From positions 186,001 to 250,000 of the forward strand of contig CAKOHE010000023.1 in the NCBI GenBank assembly GCA_934047225.1: a stretch of DNA of 64,000 nt, written 5' to 3'. Positions 32,701-41,349 of the stretch are shown piece by piece; the stretch's first letter is position 1, and every line of letters begins with the position of its first letter. Source of the stretch: Ypsolopha sequella (Eukaryota; Arthropoda; Insecta; Lepidoptera; Ypsolophidae). Position numbers and translations under genes: made by a program. The notes beneath the pieces were generated by a model, which was not told the origin of the DNA, made no database searches, and saw nothing but the letters and a program-made list of their open reading frames with translations.

Positions 32701-33711
32701 CTTGAATATGCCATGATGTGGGATATAGAAATGGGATTTATGAGCAAAGGTATTGGGGTGACACGGCGACATATGTCCCAATTTTATGTAATCTGACATG
32801 AACTCTACGTATTTCGAGCGGAAGGGCGGGTTTGCTAGCAGCTTCTTCTCTAAATTGAGAAACCTGCGTAGCGCAATAGCATGAGTGGAACCTAATGTCG
32901 GCGCGTTGTGCAGAAAGGGCAGTGTAACCATATATTGCCCTGATGGTTCACGAGTAGTTGTAGTGCGGAAAATGTCCTCACACTGATCCTCTAATGGGCT
33001 GGTATGCTTGTAGGTTTGGGGTTCCTCGGATTCCCAAAACCTCTCAAGACTTTTGTGAATGTCATGAGTGGAACGCTCTGAGTCCGTGTGAGAGCCGACA
33101 ATGTGAACTGAATTGACCTGATTCGTGGGTGAGGTATGTAAACTTTCAAAAGGTCCTATTAATGTAAAATGGAATATCGTGCCGAAGGCTATGGGCTTGC
33201 CAGGGCCGAGCGAAACCTTGGTTCCGTCTAACACTTGACCAAGAACGTCAGATCCTAGTATTAGATCAACCGGAGCTGGTGTGTGATATTCTCGATCAGC
33301 AAGAGGAATCGGTGGGTGACCTGTTAACTGAGCGAGATCTGGAACCTTTTCCAACGGTAGGTACCCAGTTACGTTCTTCAATATATGGGCTGTGGCCGTG
33401 ATCATAGGTGTGTCACGGTGAGTAGGTCGGCATACAATTGTGATTGATGCCTTTGAGTTTTGTGTGTGCTGATTTCCAACTCCTGCGATTTTTAGAGATG
33501 TATGTTTTAATGGTAAATTTAAAATTGTGGCCATGCGCTGAGAACAAAGAGTCAGCATACTTCCACAGTCTAACAGGTCTCGTGCTGAGTGAAATTGACC
33601 ATTTACGTCTGCTATTTTAAGTGAGACGGTTGGCAACAAAATTGGTGTGTTAGTGACGTTCACTACACGTTGTGCGGAGTTACAGGAATTCTCTGTTGGA
33701 GTTGAAGTCAT
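29677..33711 (-). CDS. pol: Pao/BEL pol polyprotein (protease-RT-RNase H-integrase)
   Basis: 1344 residues from ATG 33711, about the usual size for BEL pol without gag. Order: aspartic protease with LLDCGSMLTL (catalytic Asp48); reverse transcriptase with FSTDIRMMFRNI and the FVDD catalytic box (residues 466-469); RNase H starting at FADASEAGFGA (Asp645) with ELSAATLL and CWSDSTIVLAWL. The integrase has an H-H-C-C zinc-binding head (HYHKIHCH...CIRC) and a DDE core: Asp1023 (TTDFAGHF), Asp1089 (RSDCGTN) and Glu1141 (LHEINVKS). DCG instead of DSG/DTG in the protease and HEINVKS instead of the usual WEAGVKS are variants. The frame is continuous with gag apart from one UGA, so the true product may be a readthrough fusion. 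It would act in virus-like particles in the cytoplasm and then in the nucleus. Confidence 0.93.
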   Translation of the reverse strand: MTSTPTENSCNSAQRVVNVTNTPILLPTVSLKIADVNGQFHSARDLLDCGSMLTLCSQRMATILNLPLKHTSLKIAGVGNQHTQNSKASITIVCRPTHRDTPMITATAHILKNVTGYLPLEKVPDLAQLTGHPPIPLADREYHTPAPVDLILGSDVLGQVLDGTKVSLGPGKPIAFGTIFHFTLIGPFESLHTSPTNQVNSVHIVGSHTDSERSTHDIHKSLERFWESEEPQTYKHTSPLEDQCEDIFRTTTTREPSGQYMVTLPFLHNAPTLGSTHAIALRRFLNLEKKLLANPPFRSKYVEFMSDYIKLGHMSPCHPNTFAHKSHFYIPHHGIFKPGSEKLRCVFDGSCKSSNGVNLNDCLHTGPALQQDIVDIIMSFRIHSQVFSTDIRMMFRNILIHPEQRPFQLILWRSSPDQPLLTYALNTVTYGLRSSPYHAIRTLLQLADDEGHRYPHAAQILRKSIFVDDILSGADSVESAQSLQNDLIELLALGGFQLSKWTSNSPQLLERFPDDQCDMPKDFDFSPDSNSIKVLGIQWIPQTDEFTYRISLPTHAQVTKRSILSTVASLYDLNGCVTPVIFRAKIFLQKLWLLKIGWDEPIPEEVHTEWQHISEDLPQLSNLRLPRHICKYKPTSTYSLHGFADASEAGFGAVIYLHERNTTGHVNVHLIIGKSKVAPIKTRLSIPKLELSAATLLSQLMTRVSAQLSAHIPIQTHTCWSDSTIVLAWLNTPPHRLQTFEANRVAKITATSTSNTWRHVPTNLNPADCASRGMSAQSLSLHDLWWSPSWLKEPTCTWPKMPPALGHHALPGLKPKKVPAHIAVPDIDLDLLTRYSSLDKLVGVTACIQRFIFNCRHSPDARRSGPLTANERRDALLHWVRSVQHNEFAEDINRIQTDKVCPVRLQRLSPFIKDGLLRVGGRLSHASIRYDAQHPLILPSSSPLVDLIIDHYHKIHCHPGADTLHAILRQQYWILSARRIIRHRVFKCIRCFRCRAQPKAPLMADLPVDRVTPQPVFSHVTTDFAGHFFVKSSTLRNAKLIKAYFCIFVCLATKAVHLEPVSALTTEAFFAALQRFISRRGTPVLIRSDCGTNYVGARNQLIEVQNFLRSNNDAITHKLANQHITWLLNPPKGPWFGALHEINVKSTKQLLYRVIGEQHLTFEEFSTLLARIEAVLNSRPLCPISSDPTDFEPLTAGHFIIGRPLTALPEQSFDDRPISALKRFQLIQALSQRFWTLWSRSYLHTLQTRSKWLSPSSPPQVGELVLIKEDDLPPLQWKLGRILRTIPGKDGVIRVVDLDTAHGNLRRPVFKIARLPLDSAQEEPQPRPPQDVHATSVTFAHVHD

Positions 33712-33816
33712 GGAGTGAAAATGAGCTGAGTGTGTATGTGATGAGTGTGCGTGTGATGAGTGTGCTGAGTGCTGGTCGTCCTCGCCTTCATAGTGCTCTG
33801 TTATTGTAGGCAGTCA
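33712..33816 (-). promoter_or_regulatory. In-frame UGA and linker between gag and pol
   Basis: The gag frame ends CAA CAA TGA CTG. The next 34 codons are open in the same frame and lead directly to the pol ATG (33711). The linker is rich in His and Ser (CAC/TCA repeats). This layout fits either programmed stop readthrough or one recent nonsense mutation in an ancestral single gag-pol frame. Known BEL elements usually have one ORF. Confidence 0.7.
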
Positions 33817-35382
33817 TTGTTGCCTACCTACCCGAGACCTACTTGGCGATCGCGATTGAGTGGGCGAGTTGGGATGGGACGTGTATGCCTGTGTTGCATG
33901 TGCCGAATGGTATTGAGGCTCATGCGCTGAGCGCTGTCTGGGCTGCTCACGTAGAGACGGAGGCAGCAAATGAGCAGATGAGCGTGTCGGAGACATGGCC
34001 CCATGGCGATGCAATGAAGTGTGGTGGTCAGTCCGCCCACACTCCTTGCATGCCCGTGTAGACCTGCACTCGTTCTCATAATGAGGACCCAAACAGCGTC
34101 GGCACCGGTTGCGTGAGTTCACAAAATCCCACCGACCTTGAACCGGTTGGTTATTAAATTCTGGGCAGGCGATGAGTTTGTGTCCCCTATTCCTGCAGTA
34201 TGGGCATGGCATACCACCAGTAGGGGAAGAAGGTTGAGCCGAATAATTCTGATGGCGAGTGGGTGATGGGGATGATTGGGCCGAGTAAACTGGCGCTGTC
34301 GCAAATGCCAAAAATGGTTGACGAATAGGACGGGGGGAGCGATTGTCCTGCCGAGGAGCTATGGGGCGGAACTCTTGATGAGCCTGGTAGGGCTGACGTG
34401 GAGTACCTCGAGTGGGCTGAACCAGCTGATTGAGCCGAGCGAGCCTTTCTGACGGGCCGAGCCGTGCTGAAGAAGGAGCATCCTGTGACGCAAGGGATGA
34501 CGACTCATTCTCCTTGCAGCGCGCGTGCTCTTCCAAGAACTCAATGAGGTTCTTGAGCGTGGGCAGAGTTGCGCGAGATCCGTACTTCCGCTCGAAAAGA
34601 GTGCGGAGCTCGCCTTGTAGTTTTCGCACCACCATGGACACGAAAACATAGTCAGAATCCTTCATGGGCAGATCGAGGTTGCGGAGAGCGCTTTGCGCTG
34701 AGATAAGCGGAATTAAAAACGATGTGCGGATATCCGAGCGCATGTGGATGTGCGGAAGGTTCATGATGATGTCCACAAATCGGTCAATGAGTACGCGACG
34801 ATTGTCGTAACGCTTGGTGAGAATTTCCATGGCTATGGGATAATTCTCGTTGGTAGGGTAGAGGTGTTTCACCATTTCATGTGCCTCACCCTTTAGGGCG
34901 CCTAACAAATAATGCAGCTTGACAGCATCCGAGACTGTAGCCATCTCACTGATAAGGCTCCTAAAAACGGCAATAAATGAGGGCCATTCTTCAACGTTCG
35001 AATGAAACTCCGGTATGGGTATTTTTGGTAGAACACCAACGGGTGTACCTGAGCTGAGGGGTTGCGTCTTGTCCGGAAGAGCTGATTTTTCATTTAATTT
35101 TTCGAATGCCACTAGGATAGCATCATAGTTGCTAAGTGCCGACTGAAAATTTTTTGTGTAGGTTGCCTCAGTTTCGTCGGACAAATCCTCATCGTCAAGG
35201 ATCTCATAATATACGTCCTCTAACTTAGTTTTAACGCTTTGTATGTTTGCGTAACGAGCGGTGAAGTCCGCCACAGAATATGTTTTTCTGTCGCCTGCCT
35301 CGACCGCCGCACCAATCTCCTTTAACAAAACTATCGCCTTTACGGCCTCACGAAACATCGCGGCTTGTGATTTCGAAGGCAT
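33814..35382 (-). CDS. gag: Pao/BEL Gag-like protein with three zinc knuckles
   Basis: 522 residues from ATG 35382 to a UGA at 33814-33816. The N-terminal part (to about 115) is helical and charged. Residues about 120-300 (IPIPEFHSNVEEWPSFIAVF, MEILTKRYDN) match the DUF1759-type capsid region of BEL gag (family knowledge). A Pro/Ser/Gln-rich linker follows, then three Cys/His knuckles at about 390-465: CPYCRNRGHKLIAC, CRRCLGPHYENEC and CKECGRTDHHTSLH. The tail is Ser/Arg/His-rich. Its role would be particle assembly and RNA packaging. The frame continues into pol after the UGA, with 34 sense codons before the pol ATG and no further stop. Confidence 0.9.
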   Translation of the reverse strand: MPSKSQAAMFREAVKAIVLLKEIGAAVEAGDRKTYSVADFTARYANIQSVKTKLEDVYYEILDDEDLSDETEATYTKNFQSALSNYDAILVAFEKLNEKSALPDKTQPLSSGTPVGVLPKIPIPEFHSNVEEWPSFIAVFRSLISEMATVSDAVKLHYLLGALKGEAHEMVKHLYPTNENYPIAMEILTKRYDNRRVLIDRFVDIIMNLPHIHMRSDIRTSFLIPLISAQSALRNLDLPMKDSDYVFVSMVVRKLQGELRTLFERKYGSRATLPTLKNLIEFLEEHARCKENESSSLASQDAPSSARLGPSERLARLNQLVQPTRGTPRQPYQAHQEFRPIAPRQDNRSPRPIRQPFLAFATAPVYSAQSSPSPTRHQNYSAQPSSPTGGMPCPYCRNRGHKLIACPEFNNQPVQGRWDFVNSRNRCRRCLGPHYENECRSTRACKECGRTDHHTSLHRHGAMSPTRSSAHLLPPSLREQPRQRSAHEPQYHSAHATQAYTSHPNSPTQSRSPSRSRVGRQQ

Positions 35383-36600
35383 CTTAATCTTGTTAAAGTA
35401 GGTGGTTGATTACTAAGATAAAATACACAACGAGTTTGAGCTGAACTATAAGAGCGGACGTACAACTAAAATAATTGATGAGATAGATGAATAGAGCTGA
35501 GATACTTGCGCGGATGAAGTAACAATGACTATGTTCAAACGGAACACGGAACACTTAAATAAACACGACCGAGAAAAAAAAAAAATTTTTTTTTTTTAAA
35601 CAACCTGTATATGAGCTGATAAACCAACGTGGAACACCCTATATGTGTACCATAAACAATAAGAGCAGCGACGAGAAGAAAAAAAAAAAATGTTTTACTA
35701 TATTTCTGCTATATGCACCCGGTCAAAAAGCAGGCAATAACACGATAAAACCGTCCGGCAAACTATTACTGTGACACGAGATTACCGCAACACAAAATAT
35801 CGAAAAGGGCTGATGACCTTGTTTACTAACACTGTTCACTTTTATGTTATTTGCCTTGAAATCATGTGCCGACAATACGCGTTAGTTCTTGCTTACACGA
35901 TGGTACATTTACAACAAAAACAAATTCTATTTATAGAACCAGATACCTACCTACTTCTTTGAGTGCGTAAACAAACAAAGAATGTATTTACCTGGCCGAA
36001 ATCGGTTCTAAATGAGTGGACAATCCAATGATGCAAATCAAGCTTTGGTAATACGTAACGTAATGTATACGTATGTATTCAACATACGTAACTTATGTAT
36101 ATTTGGGTAAAAATAGGTAAATTGGGTCGGGTCGGGTCGGGTGGTTTAATAAAGAAATATAGTGGACTGTAATAAACAATTGGGCTGAATGGATATAATT
36201 ATATTATCTGAGCTGAATAATAATAATAAACGGGATGAAAGTGAGTTTATTGTGTGGCGAGGGCGGGGGGGCCGGTTCTATACAGATAAATGGAATGTTC
36301 TAGGCGGCGCGAACGCAGTAATCACCTACCCGAAACAGGTATTCTCAAGATCACAAAATGTTTTTTGCCGGAAAGAGGGCCGGGATGGGGCCAAAATATG
36401 TAACCGGGTGAAAATGGACTGTAGTAAATCAACGGGGGCTGGTTCAAACAAAGTTACGGGCCGGCGGGGGGGGAGGCGGGGGGTGATATAAACCAAAAAT
36501 TTTCCGCTCGACGGACCAAAATTTTTCGTAAACGGTCTCGAAGGATCAAAAATTTTCTTGGATTGAAAATGGACTGTAGTAAATAGAGGAGGGCTGGTTC
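35383..36600 (-). other. 5' leader of the Pao/BEL element
   Basis: About 1.2 kb between the primer-binding site and the gag ATG. It has an inverted A/T homopolymer pair at 35573-35600 and three diverged copies of a segment around GAAAATGGACTGTAGTAAAT followed by GGGCTGGTTC (about 36168, 36410 and 36564). GACCAAAA(A)TTTT motifs recur at 36510-36560. Presumed packaging/leader region. No long frame. Confidence 0.6.
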
Positions 36601-36618
36601 TAACGGTTCGAAGGGCCA
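36601..36618 (-). promoter_or_regulatory. tRNA primer-binding site
   Basis: Four bases inside the 5' LTR the minus strand reads TGGCCCTTCGAACCGTTA, which begins with TGG (complement of the tRNA CCA end) and contains the complement of a T-loop TTCGA. The tRNA identity cannot be decided without a tRNA set for the host. Confidence 0.65.
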
Positions 36619-36622
36619 AAAA

Positions 36623-37032
36623 TGTAACCGCGAGGTTACAGGAATGCAGAGCTGATGGGATTTGAGTATTGATTGGAGAATTGTGGGTAAACTGACTGAC
36701 CTTTGATGATGATTGTGGATGGATGCGCCGTGTGGCGTCTCTCCTTGTTGGGCTGATGAAGCTGGCGCCTTGGGCAGGGATGTGCAGAATGTCTTGGTTC
36801 GTGGAGTACTAAACACAGCACTGGTATGATCACAACACTGGTAGGTACGCGAGATTTCGGCGTGTTGGCGGCGCGAGTGTGTACACACGTGTCGTTTGAA
36901 CGATGTCCCGAGCGGAAGAGAGTGAACGAACGGCGTCCAGCGCGCGAGTCCATTGTGTCGCCAGGTGGCGCCAGCGCTGCGCCGCGAAATTAGTCATGCA
37001 CATGCGCGAACGTCACGCTGGTGGCGTGAACA
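36623..37032 (-). repeat. 5' LTR of the Pao/BEL element
   Basis: 410 bp, TG...CA. Because coding is on the minus strand, this right-hand copy is the 5' LTR and should hold the promoter. The 5-bp duplication ATATC follows at 37033-37037. Confidence 0.95.
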
Positions 37033-37693
37033 ATATCGTTTTCCGGCAATCATTTGATTACCGCTAAGGAATTCCCCCGATATTAAACTTCGAAATTTTT
37101 TTTTTTATGTTTGTAGCAATGGTTATAGTTAGCAATCTTTTGAATCTTTCGTACGCACGCAAAGGAAGAAAGGCACACAGGAAGATGAAACAGATAATGA
37201 TGCTATAGAGGATATTATTTGATAACTCAGTTCTTCAGCCGTAGTATTTCTGTGCTATTAGTTTTATTATAGTTTAGGTGCATTTATTTTTAATTACCTA
37301 AGATACATTAATGTATTAAAGTTTCATATTATATTTTGTTTGATTATGTTCGTAAACGTAATTGTAATATTTATTTCAGACTCTTGATCCATAAATTGCA
37401 ACTCAAATGAAAACAAAAAAGAAACAAATTAAAGAAAACCTAAAATTATAAAACTTATTACTATTAACAAAATGCTAAAACTGCATAAAATATTGTCTAT
37501 TATATGGCTTCTTTTAAATAAACTTGATTTACAGTTAAAATTATGGTAGTAAAAGGTGTGTACGAGGTTGTGTTGCCAAAGTACGAGATTTTCGACCCCG
37601 TCTGTACGAGGAGAAGCCATCGGTGTCTGGCAACCCTGTGCTCATCTGAACATAGTGATAGTTGGACGCCTTTTACGAGAAAAGGGTCTCAAT

Positions 37694-37772
37694 ATGACGT
37701 CGTGTGCATTTTTAAAGTGCACTAACATTTCAAGGAATACGAATTAAGCCAAAAGTGTGACATTTCACATTT
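37694..37772 (+). pseudogene. Decayed THAP zinc-finger N-terminus
   Basis: ATG 37694 opens MTSCAFLKCTNISRNTN, then a TAA, then AKSVTFHI in the same frame. A start followed by C-x4-C and a downstream VTFH matches the beginning of THAP (C2CH) DNA-binding domains as found in P-element transposases and host THAP proteins (family knowledge). The stop and the lack of the rest of the domain make it a relic. No terminal repeats could be assigned to it. It adjoins the hAT MITE duplication at 37639-37646. Confidence 0.45.
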
Positions 37773-38070
37773 AAAACATATTCAAAAACAATGCAATAGA
37801 TTTTAGGTGCCAGGGCTTATCTAGACCTTTGAAATCTTTGTTGTAAACAGGGTTTCTTGACTTGAAATACCTGTAACAAATAATTCCATAGATGGTATTG
37901 TTTCTTAACTGCCTTCTAATACAAACAATGTTTTTCCGAACCCAGATTTCTTCGTGTAACATGTCTGAATAAAAAATGAAGCTACTTAAAGATGAAAAAT
38001 CATTTATTTACGTACATTTAGTGCTATTCGTAGTTATGGCGAGAGTGCAATTTAACACGTTATGTGACTA

Positions 38071-39245
38071 ACTAGTAAATTTATTATTTACTAGTTGAAT
38101 GAATGAATGAATGAATCAATTGACACTTTATTGTACATAAAAGACATATAAAAGAAAACAGAGTATTGTAAACATAAATTTGTACAAAGGCGGACTTATC
38201 ACTTAAATCGATTTCTTCCAGCCAACCTTTGGTTGGTGAAGAAAAAGTCACTAGAAAAGTAAAAATAGGGGGATAGACGTAATAGATAGAGTAAATTAAA
38301 TGAAAATTAATAAAGTGTAAATACAAATAACCTACCAAATTAAACTTAATTTTAATAGATATCATAGACTTACATAAACAAATACACAAGAATATATTAA
38401 TAAATACATCTATAATATATATATGTATATACATTTAAATATCAATATAATAAGGGTAAATAAGTGATGAGACTACCAACCTAATGAAACTTCATAGTGA
38501 GACCTGACTTTCCTCTTAAGGCCCTTAATATCGCCAAATGGGTACTTTATAAAACCTACTCCTCTTTTATGGCGAAGACAAAAATGTTGAAAAAATGTAT
38601 TATGGTTTATCAACTCTAGGACAACATATGCAACATTTTTCTTTTTCGTACCACCAAAACTTCTATATGAAAAATTGTTTCAACTGAATGGTGTTTTTTG
38701 GCTTGAATTTCCTACTGCTCCTAGGCGGCTTAGATGATTTAATTCAGTTATGCTTTGATAAATAGGTAAACTTGATAGCTATAAATATAACATAGAATTA
38801 TTCAATCGAACAATGACGCCCATGTGAAAAGTATTATTTTCTCCTATTTTGCCCTTTCAAGGACGCAGCGAGCGTCGTAACAGCCACCACGCATTGTGCA
38901 CTGATTTGAACGTTATTTCAATGTAGTTTCCGTCGATATTCATACAGACAAACATCGAGCTGCTAATTTGGCGACGGTAATCGCCTTAAATATCGCCAAA
39001 GAAGACGACATACGAATCTCAGTAGGTAACTCGTTCCAAAGACACACAGCCTTGACCGCAAAACAATTCCCATATGCAGGAGAAGTGTGCTTAGGGATAC
39101 TAAGCAGGTGACTTTTCCTGCAGCGTAAGGAATTGACGTATTTGAATTTGTCACGAAGATATTCAGGAGCAGAGGAATCATTTAGTTTATTATTAACTAG
39201 TTTATTATATTATTTATTAACTAGTAAATTTATTATTTACTAGTT
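38071..39245 (-). mobile_element. 5'-truncated LINE with (GAAT)n tail, split by a TTAA MITE
   Basis: Minus-strand copy of the LINE at 60720-61680. The reverse-transcriptase C-terminus (SSAPEYLRDKFKYVNS, VCLWNELPTEIRMSSSLAI) starts at about 39185. Then come the MITE 38516-38989, the last codons, a 3' UTR and the tail GAATGAATGAATGAATGAAT at 38096-38115. AACTAGTAAATTTATTATTTACTAG flanks on both sides (38071-38095, 39218-39242), a probable target duplication with about 30 extra bases at the 5' end. Confidence 0.75.
38516..38989. mobile_element. TTAA-flanked MITE, 474 bp, inserted in a LINE
   Basis: Inverse copy of 10184-10657. The LINE reads GGCGATATTTAA|...|TTAAGAGGAAAGTC, and the sister LINE at 61240-61262 has GATATTTAAGAGGAAAG without the insert. 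This confirms a TTAA duplication and exact borders. Confidence 0.9.
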
Positions 39246-39424
39246 TATTGTGTAATGTGTGCCTTTCCTTGACATTTTCTGCTCTCTGTTATTTTATTGT
39301 TAAAGAAATAACTAATATTAAAAGTTGATAAGCTAGAGATTTAGTTAATATAACACTTTTTTATTATTTATTTATTAGTGTTAAAACAATTAAAAAAAAT
39401 TATAACTCGATATATTTCGGCCCT

Positions 39425-39805
39425 CGGTATGGGGCCGTCATCAGTCGAATGTAAAAAAATAATAACATACAATATCATAATAGAAAAGTAAAAAAGTAAA
39501 AGTGACACTTGTAAACAATTTTATAAAAAATAAAAACTATGTTTCTGTACAGATGGTGTTTGTTACTTTTGATATTATTTAATCACTGCTCTTCTTGGAT
39601 CATCATCATCATCCAAGAAGAGCAGTGATTAAATAATATCAAAAGTAAACAACACATCTGTACAAAAACCAAGTTTATATTTTTTTTTAAAAAGTTTAAA
39701 ACTAAAATTCTTTACAAGTGTAACTTTTACTTTTTTATTATGATATTGTATGTTACTATTTTTTTAAATTCGTCTTTTTTATCAAAATGTAATCGACTGA
39801 TGATA
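39425..39805. repeat. Large foldback element
   Basis: Arms of about 180 bp around the centre CTTCTTGGATCATCATCATCATCCAAGAAG (39589-39618). The arms share AGCAGTGATTAAATAATATC, CATCTGTACA, ACACTTGTAA/TTACAAGTGT and the outer TCATCAGTCGA/TCGACTGATGA. The left outer end TATTTCGGCCCTCGGTATGGGGCC ties it to the family at 20700-20870. Confidence 0.85.
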
Positions 39806-39822
39806 CTAATAATAATAAAATT

Positions 39823-40197
39823 CTTTTCAATGCAAGTGCTCGTAAAGGCCCACTTTTTATGCATCAAAACCGAACAGAAAGTCGATTATTTTGCCCAAGG
39901 GCAAAATTTATTTATTATTATTTTTTTATTTATTTATTCACAATGGTTGTCTAACCTGCAGCCTTTCCTGTGTACCATAAATGTTATACTTTTTTTTCCA
40001 CGGCTCTGGATACAGTCCTTTTGAGCCAATTATAATTTAAAGTTCACAAGATTATATTTGTTTTATTTCCTCACACTATGCATTGAAAAACGTAGATGAT
40101 GTACGGGCGTAAGAGCAATAAATTACTCGGTTACTCGGTTACTCGGTTAATCATCCTCGTAATTTATTCCTTTGCGCCCTTGTAGCATAAACTACTA
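39823..40197 (-). mobile_element. Double-hairpin element, inverse copy
   Basis: Reverse orientation of 28329-28720: starts TTTTCAATGCAAGTGCTCG, ends GTAGCATAAACTACTATTA. The hairpin has a local triplication of ACTCGGTT at 40122-40148. Confidence 0.75.
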
Positions 40198-40660
40198 TTA
40201 TCGCGCAAGTTAAATTTCTCCACATAGGATTTTCTACCAGCTAACCTTTGGCAATGGGGAATTTAAGGAAAATAAATGTTGGGTTATTGCCATGATTTTC
40301 AAATGTTTACAATGGTATGAATAGATATATATACATATTATACTTAAATACTTAGTAAATTATATCATACTTCATGCTATTAAACAAAATACATTCATAA
40401 TTGATAAGTTCAAGTACTTATACTATCATGATGATTTTCAGCGAATAACCGTTTTATTTAAAACAACAAAAGGACTATATTTTAATTTTGGTTTAAAAAT
40501 AAATCTAAATATAAATCAAATGGGCCGTAAAATAACAAGACAAGACAAAATATATATGTACATTTATCTATTTAATATTTCACAAAAACTGATTTGACCG
40601 ACAAAACTTAAGTATATTGAAATTAAAACGGTAATTTTGTCGACACTCTATGACACTAGT
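40198..40660. other. No gene seen
   Basis: AT-rich, no terminal repeats or frames of note. Confidence 0.35.
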
Positions 40661-41075
40661 TTAAGGCGATATGTAAAAGTTTTAGCGTCCCTGTTACTCC
40701 ATATGCGAAAAAACCCTCAGTGCGAGAGGGACGGATTCGTGGAAAAGTACCAAAAAGTCGGTTTTTTATTAATATAAAATGTTCTAAAGTTGCTATCAAA
40801 ATTAAGTTTAACCAGCCCCCCTATTCTGTATCTTTAGTTGCCAACTGAACGAGGTGCCTATCATCAAAAACATAGATAAAAACTGAAATTTCAAAATAGC
40901 CTTTAGTGGGTATTGAACTATTAACAATCTGTGTCGTCACTTCAAGTTCGAAAATATCCTTAGGACATCGGAATTCGATAGTATATCTATGTTTTTGATG
41001 ATAGACACCCAGTCCAGAAGGCAACTAGAGATACATAATAGGCCCGCTGGTCCTAGATACCGTTAAAACAATAAG
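40661..41075 (-). mobile_element. TTAA-type MITE (GGCGATATG), interrupted copy
   Basis: Starts TTAAGGCGATATGTAAAAG and runs in inverse orientation to 11145-11570. It is broken at CCAG|GTCC by the hairpin MITE 40813-41049 and stops matching after CGTTAAAAC at about 41072, so its far end is missing. Confidence 0.7.
40813..41049 (-). mobile_element. Hairpin MITE (CAG...CTG, CATCAAAAACATAG), copy 1
   Basis: Inverted arms of about 60 bp: CCCCCCTATTCTGTATC at the left, and TATGTATCTCTAGTTGCC read inverse at the right. Both contain CTATCATCAAAAACATAG. The uninterrupted site (GTTTAACCAGGTCCTAG) can be read in the sister MITEs at 11400 and 51410. Copies at 57196-57432 and 58955-59191. A frame of 67 codons spans each copy but begins with TTG. 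Confidence 0.75.
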
Positions 41076-41349
41076 TTACTATGGTGGCGTGGTATTTATT
41101 ATTTTAAATTATATTTTGAAATATTCCGACTACCCGCAATGGGTTTAAGAGGTGTATATTTTAAATATGTTTGTGCAACTGTATGTGTGTAAGTAAATAA
41201 ATAAAATAAAATAAATGTGGAGAACACGGATACCTTCAATAAGTACTATAGTCTTAAAGGGTGGTGAAGAAATAGTAGATAGAAAAGGAAGCGCCCGCGC
41301 ATAGGCGTCACAGAGAGCAACTCCGGCGCAGCGACTAATACGAGTAGTA

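Larger units (their letters stand above)
29310..37032 (-). mobile_element. Complete Pao/BEL LTR retrotransposon
   Basis: Two 410-bp LTRs (29310-29719 and 36623-37032) that look identical by eye, each TGTAACC...GTGAACA on the plus strand (TG...CA). The ATATC duplication is at 29305-29309 and 37033-37037. Coding is on the minus strand: gag-type ORF 33814-35382, then pol 29677-33711 (protease, reverse transcriptase, RNase H, integrase). No envelope-like ORF is seen. A primer-binding site sits just inside the 5' LTR. Identical LTRs and open frames point to a recent insertion. The only obvious lesion or control point is the UGA between gag and pol. Confidence 0.95.
29083..37638 (+). mobile_element. 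hAT-type MITE copy 2, split by the Pao/BEL element
   Basis: Begins CAGGGTTGCCATCCGTACG and ends GTCTGGCAACCCTG, with a perfect 8-bp duplication TGCTCATC at 29075-29082 and 37639-37646. Without the retrotransposon (29310-37032 plus its 5-bp duplication) it would be about 0.83 kb, matching copy 1 minus its own insertion. It lies 21 bp beyond the end of copy 1's duplication, in the same orientation. Confidence 0.85.

Noticed and set aside
38084..38434. 116-codon minus-strand frame and its counterpart at 61326-61682
   Set aside because: Both are the 3' UTR of the same LINE and include its tail repeat. No protein-like features.
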